A stretch of DNA of 64,000 nt from Porodaedalea pini (taxonomy: Eukaryota > Basidiomycota > Agaricomycetes > Hymenochaetales > Hymenochaetaceae). The position numbers and the translations under genes are program-made. The notes beneath the pieces are model-generated. The model was not told where the DNA came from and ran no database searches. It was given only the letters and a program-made list of their open reading frames with translations. This document shows positions 10,117-22,000 of this stretch, piece by piece (position 1 is the first letter of the stretch; every line of letters begins with the position of its first letter). The DNA lies in the NCBI GenBank assembly GCA_002794775.1, contig NBAY01000025.1, positions 496,001-560,000 of the forward strand, written 5' to 3'.

Positions 10117-13100
10117 TTATGCCTCCGTATCGCCGTCGTCGGACTCCGCACCACGAAGAATCTCGCTATCGTGCAGTCCGCAAATGCAGAGAACTCGTAT
10201 TGGAGAACCACAGCTGTCTTCATCACTGTACGCCGATTCGAAAGTGTTGCACATTTCGACAAAGTCGTTCTCCAACTCCATTAACATGCTCATGTGAAAT
10301 GGTGGATTGCTCTCTTGTTCGTCGATTTCACGTAGGATTTTGATGAGATCATCGAGAGCTTTCATAGTGTACTTGAAATCGGCATGGAACTGAGGTGTAT
10401 CCTGCCATATGTCTTCCGTTGCTCCGTCCGGCGGTAGCTGAGGTGCAAGCTGGTCCATGTGAGCCACGAGAAGCACAAGCGCCATGAGAGAGTCCATAGG
10501 GGGGATGCCTGCATGAGGAAGCAGCCATGAAGTAAGCAGCGGAACATAAGAGAGCGCAAACGGTCTTACGTATTCGTGAGGGCAGCTTGTCTGTGTACAT
10601 ACTTCGTAATGCAATCAGACGCTTGAAGAGCAAGAGCGGGCTTCGGGGATGCTCAGTATTCGTTACTTGGGCACCGACGTAGTGTTCATAGGTCATCGCA
10701 CATAAAGTATCAACGTAGTTGCCATCACAATAGAAATGACCCCCAATGCACAGGCCATCGGACAGCGTGAGGATAGCGTGGTCTTGATCAGGACGAATGT
10801 ATCTAGAAATATGACCGATAGTTGAACGTGAATGCATCAAAAACGTGCTTGGATGAAAAAAAAGCTTGTCTCACAAGTCTTCTCCAGGACGCAAGAGGAC
10901 AGGTTCGCAATGTATATCAGAATCCTCGGGCCAGGATGGAGCGCTAGGATGTGCAGTCTTCCTTTTAGGGAACAGCACAAGATGTTCTCCAAGCGACGCG
11001 TGTAAGAAAGTGCCGTAACCGGAGGCATCTATATGCCAGTCCGACCACGCTCCTGCATTTGCGATTATCATCCAGCGTCTGGCTAAAGCGTTAGGGCCAA
11101 GCCTCGTGTGATATGTGTAGTCGTCTTCATCCCTGGAAATGTATCGAGAACCGTCATCAAATTCGCTTTAACAAAAGGTTAATTCAATCCGCTAAAGCGA
11201 GAGGCCAGAACAACTTACACTTCAAGCAGGTCCTCGTGTAAAGGGATGTCCAAGATGTTTATGCAGAAAAAGGTAGGCGGTTGAAGACGAGAAGCAGGTT
11301 TGCCTTTCTGTCGCATGTTCTGAGCAGCCTGTGCCATTTTTTGTTGATACTCCTTCTCGGCTTTGCGCATTTTCAACGTGTTGTCCAAGAACTGAAGGAT
11401 AGAAATCTTGCGCATATTCCAACCATTAACAAAGTACTCCTTCATTTTTGGGTCGATGTAGTCGTTCCGAGTAGGTTGCAGAGTCTGGACTATGATATAC
11501 GAGATGGGTCAGTTTCAGAAATGACCTATGGCAAAGAACATTCGGACCTTCACACTGACGCATCGTAGTCAAGTCTACGACTCGATCGAGCTGCATAACA
11601 CTCCACTCCGTGATACCTCCTAACGGGGTCGCATCCATCCCGCAAACGTGTATATTTGTGCGCGCGAACAAATGCCGCCTATGATCGGGTGTTAGCTGGA
11701 GCCACATGTTCCTAAGAATGCTCTTGCTGCTTGTGTATCCCGAGAACGAGCTTGGGTTAGAGCCGGCATCATATTTTATGCGGCGAAAGCAACTGGGAAA
11801 CATCTGCGCAGAGGACGAAGACGTAGGGACGGATACCGACATTGTTTCCCATTTGGAAACAAACACCATGGACATTTTTTCCATGAAGGAAGAATCCATC
11901 ACAGCCTGGACAGTAGGAGTACGAAACTTGAGGGGGAAACCACCCTCGCCCTGTGGATGAGGGATGTAAAACGTTTTTTTCCATGCCCTCTTTTGCTGTA
12001 AAGTACGGGAAAGATGAGATTTCGATTGAAGAGACTGCACAGTTCGCTGCACTCACAAAGACTTTCTTCATGGGCCATACCTCGAGAAGGGTGAAGACGT
12101 TCTTGATAGCGCGAGGTCTGAGATTGCCGTGAACATCCAATACCGCCTCATCTTCCGATTCAGACGGCCACTCTTCGACACTGGACTCGGCGGAAGCTTT
12201 CTTCGGACGTTTCTTGTTGCGGCGACTGTCTGATTGAGGCGACAAGGATCTCTTTCCATTGCCTTTACCAGGTTTTGACCGATTTTTCTTCTTCGGCTTT
12301 GGTTCCGGTGTACCTGGCTCGGGGAGTCCCCGATCGACAGGCTTCCGCGGGCGCTTGTTTCCATTTGTCGGAGCAGGAGTATCAGGAGTATCATCAGAAG
12401 GGTTGGGGTGGTGTTCGTTGTTTCCCTGTCCGGAAGCCCCGTCTTGGTCGATGGCATTAAACCATTCAGGACTAGGACATGAAAGTGGTATTTCAAAAGG
12501 TGCGTGCCGTCGTTTCTGAACTGAGGTTACTAATTTTGCGAGGTGTTCGATCATTCGCAACCTAATCGATGGCTCCTTCTTTTGAGTGGCGTATGCCTCG
12601 TTCCAGTTCAACTGACTGACTCTATTCTCCGCGGTGATAGCGCATTCGTTGGCCTCGTTAATAAGCCCGCTTTGACGCCAATCTTTCATGGCACCCCCTA
12701 TCTGACGGTGGAATTCGTGCCGGCCTTTGACGGCCATATCGAGGACGATGTTCAGCAGACGATGTTCAACATCACGTCGATTAGGATCGGGTTGTAGAAA
12801 AGGCTGACAAACGGCCTGGAAAGAAACATTAAAACACACATTGTATAAACACTCCCTGGACAAACCTGGCCTAGTGCAGTCAGAGTGACACGCGAGTGCG
12901 ATCCACTCGAAACGTGGTATGGACTAAGTAGGCATATCGGAGAAATGGCGGCAAGAGTATATAGTGGCCTTAGTAGTTCAAAGTCTTCCAATCCTGCGAT
13001 GACATCTGGTAGTTGGTCATTCTCTTGCCTATCCAATGAGCTTAGGTGTGAAGAATGCTACGAATCTGTGAAGAGTGAGACGTACTTCAATAATTGCGCT

Positions 13101-14239
13101 ATGGATGGCTGTCCTGCGCTGCTATCCGACACACCCTCAGCTGCCGATGATCCGAGGATACTGCCATCATGGGACATGGAACGCGGACGAACTGCACTGT
13201 GAGCGCTCGTGTTAGCCAGAACGACGGCCATAGAGTCTTGCGCGCCCTGAGACTCGGTGCCATTCAGTAAGGTGTGTTGGTCATGATCGCTAGAAACACT
13301 CGACGAACGAGACGGCGCGTGCGGTGGCGCTCCCTGAGACTCAGTGCCATTCGGTGAGGTGTGTTGGTCATGATCGCTAGAAACACTCGGCGGACGAGAC
13401 GGCGCGTGCGGTGACATTTGGCTCTGTGTATGCCTATAGCGCTGAAAACAAGCGGAGTCAATGGAGAAGAAAAACATTTGCAGAAATCTCACTACCAGCA
13501 TGAGACCGACAAGACCCAGGGCAGCGATGCAGAAGTTGTTCTCGACTTTGCTGACGTGCATTTTCGTGGCCGATTCCGATGTCCCGCGGTATAGGGAAGT
13601 CAGCACTTCACTTGAACCGCTGCATTCCGCATCGGTGTCATCATCAGCGCTCCCCGCGTTCGTGATGGACTCGTACTCCGACCAGTTCCTTGAAAACATA
13701 GACAACGTCTTATTCCACTCTGTATATAGCTTGAAGATGTTTGCTGCATGCTGCAGAAGAGCATCAACCTTTTTCACGAAAGCTTGCTGTAATACACGGT
13801 TGTCCGGTCCTTCCTGTGGCTCGCACGCCCAAATGAGCTTGTCAAGGAGCATGCACTGCAACAGACCATGCAGCCAGGTAGGACTTCCCTCTTTCGCCGA
13901 GCTGGAGAAAGCTGAGCGAGCTAGAGCCCTTTCGGCAGGAAGGCGCGACAACAGACTGGAGTGCATACGCGAGTTAAAGATTCGATATTGCTCGTAAAGC
14001 GCCTTAATGAGATACTCGCGTTGCATGGCATGGCTATCGAGACAGACACTAGAAGCTCGCCTTATAACATGACACCATACATCAGGGCTGGTGTAATATA
14101 GAGCCGAGGCTCCTAACGGCGTCAAAAGGTGTGCGGCGATCTCTTCAGGATCATCTCCATCTCCATTGTTATCAGCGGGTGAGAAAGAGAGATACCGAAC
14201 GACCTCGGAGTACGAGTGGCGCGTTCGGACAAGCGCCAT
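10117..14239 (-). CDS. JmjC-domain protein, about 1,220 aa
   Basis: Nine exons join in one frame (exons from the 5' end: 14239-13493, 13441-13086, 13040-12866, 12815-12057, ~11995-11548, 11489-11219, 11165-10875, 10802-10570, 10508-10117; ~1,223 codons); a further 57-bp intron may exist near 11820-11876. The N-terminal ~250 residues are unlike anything I recognise and end in a short hydrophobic stretch (CIAALGLVGLMLV). A 29-aa serine/proline-rich unit (SVSSDHDQHT core) follows twice, then a conserved helical region, then a basic Lys/Arg/Pro-rich linker (KPKKKNRSKPGKGNGKRS) that could be a nuclear signal. The C-terminal third is a JmjC fold: SDWHIDASGYGTFLH gives the His-X-Asp iron ligands, and a distal His lies in RPDQDHAILTLSDG before CIGGHFY. 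JmjC proteins are Fe(II)/2-oxoglutarate oxygenases, often histone demethylases; the substrate here is unknown. The acidic tail ends ESDDGDTEA. No disruption was seen. Confidence 0.82.
13250..13424 (-). repeat. 87-bp in-frame tandem duplication in the JmjC gene
   Basis: Two units with an 87-bp period (GACTCGGTGCC at 13251, GACTCAGTGCC at 13338) encode 29 residues each around SVSSDHDQHT..NGTESQGA. The frame is preserved, so the repeat lengthens a disordered linker. Confidence 0.85.
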
Positions 14240-14899
14240 ACTCTACAATGAAGGAGAAGATCGCAAGCTGTTGTTTGACAGCAGTACGTGAATGTCGCAG
14301 TGAGAGTGACGTAGAAGCGTGCGCCCCTGGCACGCCAGAAGAAGTTACTCGTGACGCACGGGCGCTCTGTGACATGGCAAATCAAAAGTTCTACCTCGAT
14401 TGAAGTTGTACTGATACTCCCAGTAAGACAACGTCTAAATGCGTGAGCACGTCTTTAATTCACCCTTCGAGGGATGCACATGACTGACTTGAAAGAAAAA
14501 AAATGCCGCAGGAATACAGCTCGTTGTTCACGAGCTTTCAAGGACACGTGATGTCATGACCCGCGCGCGCGGGTCATGACATCGAGACGCGAGGGAAAAG
14601 TGTCGACCATATAGCCTACATGATCGACACGATCGGACCTTGCCCGCGTGTCAACCCAATAGGCGAATGGAAAGCAACTGACATTAAGAGAAACAGAAGA
14701 AAGACGACTACGTAGACAAAGCAGTACACAGAAAATAGCAACTTGGAGTGCTCAAGGCGACCGAGGAAGCGGTGATGTTAAGGAAAACAGACCGGCACAG
14801 CTATACAATACACAAGAACATCAAATCCACATCAGGACAGCGTCAAACAAAATATACAAAAGGAACATGTCTCCGGACCTTCTATGGGGGAGGCGCAAG
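14240..14899. other. Intergenic region between the JmjC gene and the MLKL-like kinase
   Basis: 660 bp without a supported gene. It must hold the JmjC promoter and the kinase 3' flank, and it contains palindrome 2. Confidence 0.5.
14550..14583. repeat. Perfect 34-bp palindrome 2
   Basis: GATGTCATGACCCGCGC followed by its exact reverse complement, again overlapping CACGTG at its left edge. It differs from palindrome 1 at one position in each arm (A to T on one side, the matching change on the other), so perfect pairing is kept. It lies ~320 bp 3' of the kinase stop at 14900. Confidence 0.95.
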
Positions 14900-16797
14900 T
14901 TAGTATTGCTTGTCAGAAGGAAGTTCGTCTAGGACTTCGTGTATCGACGGCCGCTTATCCGGGTCCTCGACCCAGCAGCGCGTCAGCAGGTTCCAGAGCG
15001 CTTCGTTCATCCCCCGCTCGATCATCTCTGGGCCCTCAGGCTTGCGGGGTCGTTCTCCCTGCTGCATCTTGATAAGCACCTCCGGACTGCGCTTGATGTG
15101 TGAGAACGGGGGCTGGCCGGTCATCAACTGGCGAACGAAGAGTTGTGAGCGCACATGAGCGGAATAGCAAAGGAAAAACGAACCTCGAGCACGGTCATTG
15201 AGTACGCTAATACGTCTGATGCTGTGCTCAACACGCCCGGCGCGGAGCACAGCTCCGGTGCAAACCACCTATACGACTCTGATACGCCGCGGCTTTGCGT
15301 GAATGGTATACCTGTCAGGTCTTCCATCATCTGCGAAACGGATCAAGGTCATGAAAATGGATGCAGAAAAATCGTAATGTACCTTCGAGAGCCCGAAATC
15401 GGCAAGAAGCGGGTTGCCCTTCTGGTCAATGAGGATGTTTGCGCCCTTGATGTCGCCATGCGCAATAGGTGGATCGTATGTGTGAAGCAGCCTCAGGCCC
15501 TCAGCGATACGGCGGATGATGCGCTTCCGGTCGACGTACGGATACTTGTTGACATACGTGATCGCGTCCCCATAGTCCATCCACGGGCTAACCATGTACC
15601 TGCCGTGAAACGTTAGCACGATACCGGTAGTTCTGTTTGCACATCAAGACGAACGGATAAGGTCCGTCGGAGAGACAAGCACCCCAGAAGGGGAGCATGT
15701 ACTCTCCCTTGTCCATCTCCCAGACTTTCCGCCAGATGGTGACCTCTCGCAAAAAGCGCTGTCAAGGAGATATGTGAGATAAGAAAAGAGTTAGGAAGAG
15801 AGGCTGCCTCACGTCACGGATCTTGGGCGTGACCTCAATGCCTCGGACGACCTTGATGGCGCAGCGCTCCTGGCCGAGGTATTCGCCCATCCAGATGTCG
15901 AATGCGGCGCTGCCGCCAACGGGATTACTGCTGACGCGGCGTACCTCGCCGTGCTTCAGCTCGAGCTTAGGCAGTAGCTGACCGGACGACTTCTGCATGC
16001 TGAAGAGGTTCTTCTGAAGCCCATTGTGACGGTGATCGCCAACCGGATAGCTGCCCATGAGCTGACAGAGCTACTCAGCAGAGATCTTAAAGACGAAATA
16101 AAGAACCTACGTCCTGCATGCGCGCCATCATGCCCATAACCTCGATGTGATTCGCAGCGACCATATCGCGCATGAGTATATCGGTGTTCTTGATGTCCGA
16201 AAGGAAGCCTATAGTTTCGCTCTGGTCTTCTTGTCTGTGTCGCTTGAACTCGGCCATCCATTTGTGAACCTCCATGACAGAAGTGATATTGAAGGTTTCG
16301 AGGAAGGAGTCGATGTCTTGATGACAACGCTTCACGTCCTCAGCTATGTCGTTTTGTAGGAAAAACTGCTTGAAGACCGGTGCTTCCGTCCAAGCCACCA
16401 TTCTCTGTCTGATCTCCTCTAGGAGCCTACAGTGCATCAGCTTAGGTATGTGCCCTGAGACGCGCCCCATATACGCACTGCTGACTCGATTCCATCATAT
16501 TCTGCATTTTATCGGGCGCGCAATTGGAGCTACTGTCCTTTAGCGCGTAAAGCACTGCTTGACAACGACCGCCCAGCTCGCGGATTTCATGCCTGATGCA
16601 TCATAGTCAGATCACCGCCATACTAGGACACGAGGCACAGCGTACTTGTTCGTCCTGACATTCTCGCAAAGCTTCAAAATACCGATAACGATGCCCACGG
16701 CCGGGGAGAGGTACGGCACAGGCGCGAAGTCGGCTGCGAGAACCGTAGCCGCAGCGACCGACGTCGCAACCACTTTGATGCCTGATCTAGCAGCCAT
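14900..16797 (-). CDS. Protein kinase with N-terminal MLKL/HeLo-like helical domain
   Basis: Start MAARSGIKVVATSVAAATVL at 16797. The first ~180 residues are helical: APVPYLSPAVGIVIGILKLC, then after an intron KHEIRELGGRCQAVLYALKD, then RLLEEIRQRMVAWTEAPVFK, then EDVKRCHQDIDSFLETFNIT and a coiled region ending in MARMQD. This order and the FAPVPYLSPAVGI..LCENV motif match the MLKL N-terminal-like (four-helix, HeLo-related) domain common in Agaricomycete kinases. The kinase domain has a degenerate glycine loop (NPVGGSAAFDIW), RCAIKVVRG (Lys), HGDIKGANILID, LADFGLSK, SYRWFAPEL and CWVEDPDKRPSIHEVLDEL before the TAA at 14900. All catalytic residues are present, so unlike animal MLKL it is probably an active kinase. 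Length is about 560 aa across seven or so exons. A role in regulated cell death or heterokaryon incompatibility is an inference from the domain. Confidence 0.75.
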
Positions 16798-17122
16798 GGC
16801 AGGATATTGAGGTGTACCGGACAACTCAGTAACTCAGTGGTGAATTAGTGGGGAGATGGGACGAGGACGCAGTCTAGTACTGGGAGCCTGGCGCGCTGTG
16901 CGGCCTCTGCCTTTGAGAGGCCTATATGTAGCCCTGGATCGATAACTCATCACGAAGCTACGCAGCCTTCACTAGACGCCTGCACTGGATGTGGATAGAG
17001 AGCCACACGAGGCAGCTTAACGACGCTGCCAGGGGTCACGCCACTTAATCTGTCACATGCCCTGTATTAGATTTGTATTGCGTGACTGTAACGAGTATCG
17101 CCTCTACTACTACTGTCCGTTA
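16798..17122. other. Intergenic, no gene seen
   Basis: Upstream region of the MLKL-like kinase. No ORF or repeat could be supported. Confidence 0.5.
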
Positions 17123-17635
17123 GTGTATGGCCCCAACCGGACGAGATGCGTTACGGGCACATTTTGGACAACCGGATGCGCGTTCGCGTGACGCAACCAG
17201 CTTCGGGCAACCCGGCCTTGACCCAGACCGCGCGCATATATTTAGCAAATAATTTTCTAAATGTACTTTATGTTTGACAGTCGGAATGATTACAATCAAG
17301 AAAATCCAAGGAGGTCAACAGGCCATGGTCGTTGAAAAATTTCCCCTCTCTTGACTGTCTGGTATGTCTCTGCTACAAAAAAAAAAGGAAAAAAGGAAGC
17401 CGGGTACAAGTTCAGATCTCGTCGGGAAGATATATATAGACTATCTGCACAAGATGCTAAAGAATCTACCAGACACGTTGCCGCTTGATCCTTGTATTTC
17501 TTGGAATTAATAGTTTGGGAAGTTTTTTTTGCATAACGCTACATATACATGCAACCGGACCCCCCCCCCCCGCGTTATGCGTTACGCCAGCAACCCAACC
17601 CACCCAGCGTTCGCATGACGGTTGGGGCGATACAC
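17123..17635. mobile_element. Possible MITE, ~513 bp
   Basis: The ends GTGTATGGCCCCAACCG (17123-17139) and the inverted copy at 17619-17635 match at 16 of 17 bases. Both flanks are followed inward by related GCGTTACG/GTGACGC motifs. No clear target duplication was found. A run of 12 C is at 17560-17571. No ORF inside is convincing. Confidence 0.5.
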
Positions 17636-18226
17636 TCACGAACAGTACATAGTATAACTTGAATCCAAACCACGATGTCGTCCAGTTTGTTTCCCACTCC
17701 TGGGCGTTCACTGCCTTCCTTCGACAGTCTACTAGTCAAGGGACCCTACTCGCCTTCTGCACCGGTTCATCTCTGTACTTCTAATCTGCAGGCCAATGCG
17801 GGAGATGTGTTGTTCTTAACACCCAGTCGACAATCCTTTGCGACCCCGTTACAAGACTTCAACGATGAATGGCTCACTACGAATGCAGTGAAATGACAAT
17901 ATGATCTAGTTGTCTGACTAGTACTGCATGTCTTACATCTCTTACCTTATATGCAAAATCCCTTTGTAGTATCGCAGGGTTCTCTTTCCTTATTTTAACC
18001 CTTCTAATACTCCTCAGCTTACCTGGCATTGGTGGTAACCTGTCCTTTAGCAAATATCTAGGTTTTCTGGTTTTACACTTCTCAGATTCTTGATATGATA
18101 TTTTTTAATCCTTCACCTAATGGTTCCTATGTATCATCTGCTGCAGTATATCTGACCCATCTAATGAGATATTTGAACTGTCCTCTACATTTTCTATAGT
18201 CAAGGATTCCTTTACAGCCATTTTCA
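17636..18226. other. Intergenic; one short ORF of doubtful status
   Basis: A 73-codon frame at 17675-17896 (MSSSLFPTPGRSLPSFDSLL) has no recognised domain and may be chance. Nothing else is seen. Confidence 0.3.
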
Positions 18227-19042
18227 TAAGTCCTGCGACACGTGCATGTCACATGAAATGAGCCGTGGCTGAACCAAAATGTCAAAAAATTAGAATGAAT
18301 GCCTATTTTCTCTGTGAATCCTGCACAGCACCTGCTCATTAAGTACTCAAAAAAAAGGCATGGTTTTCAGGAGCAGAAATATGTAAAATAGGGAGAAACA
18401 CATTGACTGTGTAGGTGGGTGGAGATCAAACAAGTGCAGCTGGTCTGTTTTCTCATACATTTCCACCGAGATTCAAAACTTATGGCTCCCCTACATCTAT
18501 CTATAAAATTCTTTCCCATGTCTGTAAATTAAGTATATGACTATACCAACAGCTCCTGCAAGTTTGAAGCCAATCCATTCAGTATTTGTGGTGCAGCAGC
18601 AAGGTTTGTGTTCCACTCTTGGCTGTGCTGTTGTGAGAAAAGGAGGGTGGAAAGAGCTCAAAGTGGAACACAAACCTTGCTGCTGCACCACAAATACTGA
18701 ATGGATTGGCTTCAAACTTGCAGGAGCTGTTGGTATAGTCATATACTTAATTTACAGACACAGGAAAGAATTTTATAGATAGATGTAGGGGAGCCATAAA
18801 TTTTGAATCTCGGTGGAAATGTATGAGAAAACAGACCAGCTGCACTTGTTTGATCTCCACCCACCTACACAGTCAACATATTGCTCTCTATTTTACATAT
18901 TTTTGCTCCTGAGAACCATGCCTTTTTTTGAGTACTTAATGGGCAGGTACTGCACAGAATGTACAGAGAAAATAGACATTTATTCTAATTTTTTGACATT
19001 TTGGCTCAGCTGCGGCTCATTTCACACATGTCGCAGGACTTA
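18227..19042. mobile_element. Foldback (hairpin) element 1, TA-flanked
   Basis: A giant inverted repeat: the left arm (18227-~18618, starting AGTCCTGCGACAC after TA) is mirrored by the right arm (~18659-19042, ending GTCGCAGGACT before TA), with a ~40-bp spacer. Arm identity is high near the centre and lower toward the ends. TA at both ends fits a Tc1/mariner-type target. The same short peptide is therefore encoded on both strands, which is an artefact of symmetry. It abuts the 5' end of BTB/CAP-Gly copy A. Confidence 0.85.
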
Positions 19043-19059
19043 GCTTCTCACGGTAGCCG

Positions 19060-22000
19060 TCCCGTCACAGCTGCCTGTCTGCCCGCCCACCCCCACTGCT
19101 CGAGGCAACGAAGAGGTCAACGACAGCGTGGCAAGAGGACTTCCAATCACTCTTTCATCGCATGAAAGATCGCTTCCCAGACGACATCTGGGATCTACTG
19201 GATGCGGACGCGATGGACAAAGGCAGCAACGCGGACTCGGAGGTTTGGGGACATAAAGGTGAGCACGAGCGCAGAACCTACCACCTGCCCTTGAGACTAA
19301 CAGACACTAGCTATCATTTATGCTCGTGCACCACCCAGTTTACAGGCATGCTATTTCTCGTTCCGCCCGGCACCTATCGCGTCCCCACTTCCTTTCGCTG
19401 CCTCTCCGACACCGTCTCTTCCCAATGCTGATGACATCTGCACTCTCTTTCAACCTTGGCGTTGAGTTCCCCTACCCGACCTCCATGCGCTCCACTTCAC
19501 CTTCCCAATTCCGGCCTATCTCCCCTGCGTCCTCTGTAATCGGCTCCCTCACGCGCATATCTCTCAACCATAATCCCACGTTATTCACCAACGAGCTTGA
19601 GTATCTCTTTACAGGAAAGGGATCTGGGGATGCATTTGAGTTTTTGTTCGATGCAAATGAGAAGGGCCCGGAAGGCGATGCCGATGTGGAAGAGGCGCGC
19701 GTCAACAAGCTTTGGAAGGACCTTGTGTTCATGTGGAGGTCTCGTCTGTCTTCTGACGTTCGCATTGAACTACACAGCAATATGCCAACAATAGGTGCTT
19801 CTTCCAACGAAGGAGAGAGATGACCGCTGTCTTCTGCTCGCATCGATTCGTTCTTGTAACGCGTGCGCTGTATTTCTACGATCAACTCATCACTTATGGT
19901 CTCAAGAATACCCCTGCCCTCGGCGAGCTCACGACCCTTCACCTTCCCTCGCCTCCCTTCACTCCTCCCACACTGCACTTTACCTTAGGATACTTATACA
20001 CCGGCACGCTCAGCTTCAGCGACCGTTCATATGACTTGGACACCGCTTTCGCTATCCTATGCTCCGCGAACTATCTTCAATTGCAAATGCTCCATGACAA
20101 GGTGCAGGCACACCTCGTGCAGGAGATGCTCCATGGGCTCTTCCACGCTTTCCTCGAATTTGCTAAGTATGAACATATCACTGGAGGTCGCTGGGACACA
20201 GGTGGGTGTCGCTGCCGCCAGTGTGCACGTCGCGCACCGCATACGCTCGTGTTTTCCGTGTGTGCAGACGTGCAGAACACATACCTTGAGCGCGGCGCAC
20301 GGCGCGCCCTTGTTGGTCTTTTCGGAGAGGGCTGGAGCACTCTGGACTTCGCTGCACTCCCGCAGAAGACGAAAGACGGGTTGATGACCGGCCTGAAGAA
20401 GTGTGCGGCCTTCGCGAAGCTCAACTCTGTGCGCGAAGCCTGGGTAGAGGGTGTGAAAGAAATGGTTATGACAGCAAGTGAGTATTAAAATATAATCGGG
20501 TTTATTGTTGTGCTCATTCCCTCGCAGACTCTCGTTTCAATTATTCTCCATCAGCACCCTACGGAACCAAGCGAGGTCCTCTTATCAAGCATTTCCCACA
20601 TCCGTGTTCAAGTTGAACAGACTCGTATGGATCTGCTTCGAAGTCGCTGGGTCGGTATCCGGAACGAGGGTGGATTCGATGCACTGGAAAGTTGGGCGAT
20701 CAAGGAGATCAGTGATGGTGGGTCCGCGCTTCTCAAGGGTAAGGACTTTGCTAATAACGATCTACAGTGATCAACAACCCGGTCGAAGATCTTCTAACGC
20801 CGATGATGAGCAACTCCAACACGGTGCGTGGGCCGCTTATGCGAGCAGGCCTTCGGCCTACTCTCAGCAGGGTCGAAGACACCACTGAGCGCGATAGCAT
20901 GAGCACGTCGCGTTCGCTTCGTACGAGCATACTGAACGAGAACCTTGCTCGCGGGAACGCAGCTGTCACCTCGTCTAGCGCATCTGTCCGGAGTGTAGCG
21001 CGCAGCGTTGCGTCGATGACTAGCCGAACGTTTTTTGTCATCGCGCCTTACGACTGCGACGGAGCATGAGCGTAAGGCGAGCCGGCCAGACTCGAAGTTT
21101 ACGCCATCCACTCCGCGTAGCACGAGTCCGAGCGTCCATAGGGCGCCGAGTGTGCTCTCGTACACTTCAGGTATGGACGTGGGCGGGGAGGGTGACGAAC
21201 AAGAAAGCCCGCGACTAAAAGGCTCGACCTCGTCCCTTGCGCGCTCTACCGCGTCATCTTCCGTGGTTTCTCGACAGCCCGGTGTAGCTTCTTGCTCCCC
21301 ATGCACAACTGGGAAAGACACAGGTGACACCGCGAGTGTTACGAGTGTTAAACTCCCAAACGTCGTCTCCGTGCAAAGACCAAAATCTGTCGCCGCTTCT
21401 GTTTCATTTACTCGTTCACATGCATCGACCATCCATAGAAATGCCGCCACTGCAGGCCAGCAAGGTACTCTCTGTCCACCTCATCCATCCTCGCGACCAA
21501 CATCCTTGCTCTCGATTGTGTCAATGTCCAGCAGCAGGAGCGGGGCTTCAACACGCGAGTCTACATTGAAGACGCCTCGCGAGAATATGACTCCGTGGGA
21601 CTCTGTTACTTGGTCGAGGAAAGTCTCGACCACGTGAACGACCTCGATGCGCAGCACCGGAACCTCAAGATCTCCGCAAACGCCGGCGCCTGCGCTACCG
21701 AAAGGACGGCCGCGTCGCGTCTCTGAAACGAGTGCGGCGCCAATTAGTACGGTAAGCGCAGCATCGCGCACACGGAAGGTGTCGCCCATTACTACAGTAT
21801 CTACGAAAACAACAGCGAACAAGACGTCCGTCATTCGAAAGTCACCGTCGGCGAATTCAATTCGATCAACTGCATCTGTGGCAACAGCTGGAGGGAAGAA
21901 GACAGCGACGAAGAAGTCCCCTGCAGTTGATGAGAAGAAGCCTTCTCCGGCGAGACAACCAAGCAGGCCAAACAAGCCATTGCCGAAAATGCCATCTAAG

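Noticed and set aside
7167..14583. Palindromes as Helitron 3' hairpins
   Set aside because: No CTRR end follows either hairpin, there is no 5' TC partner, and no Rep/helicase gene is in the window.
18497..18782. An identical ~80-aa ORF on both strands
   Set aside because: It arises from the perfect inverted repeat of foldback element 1; there is no coding evidence.
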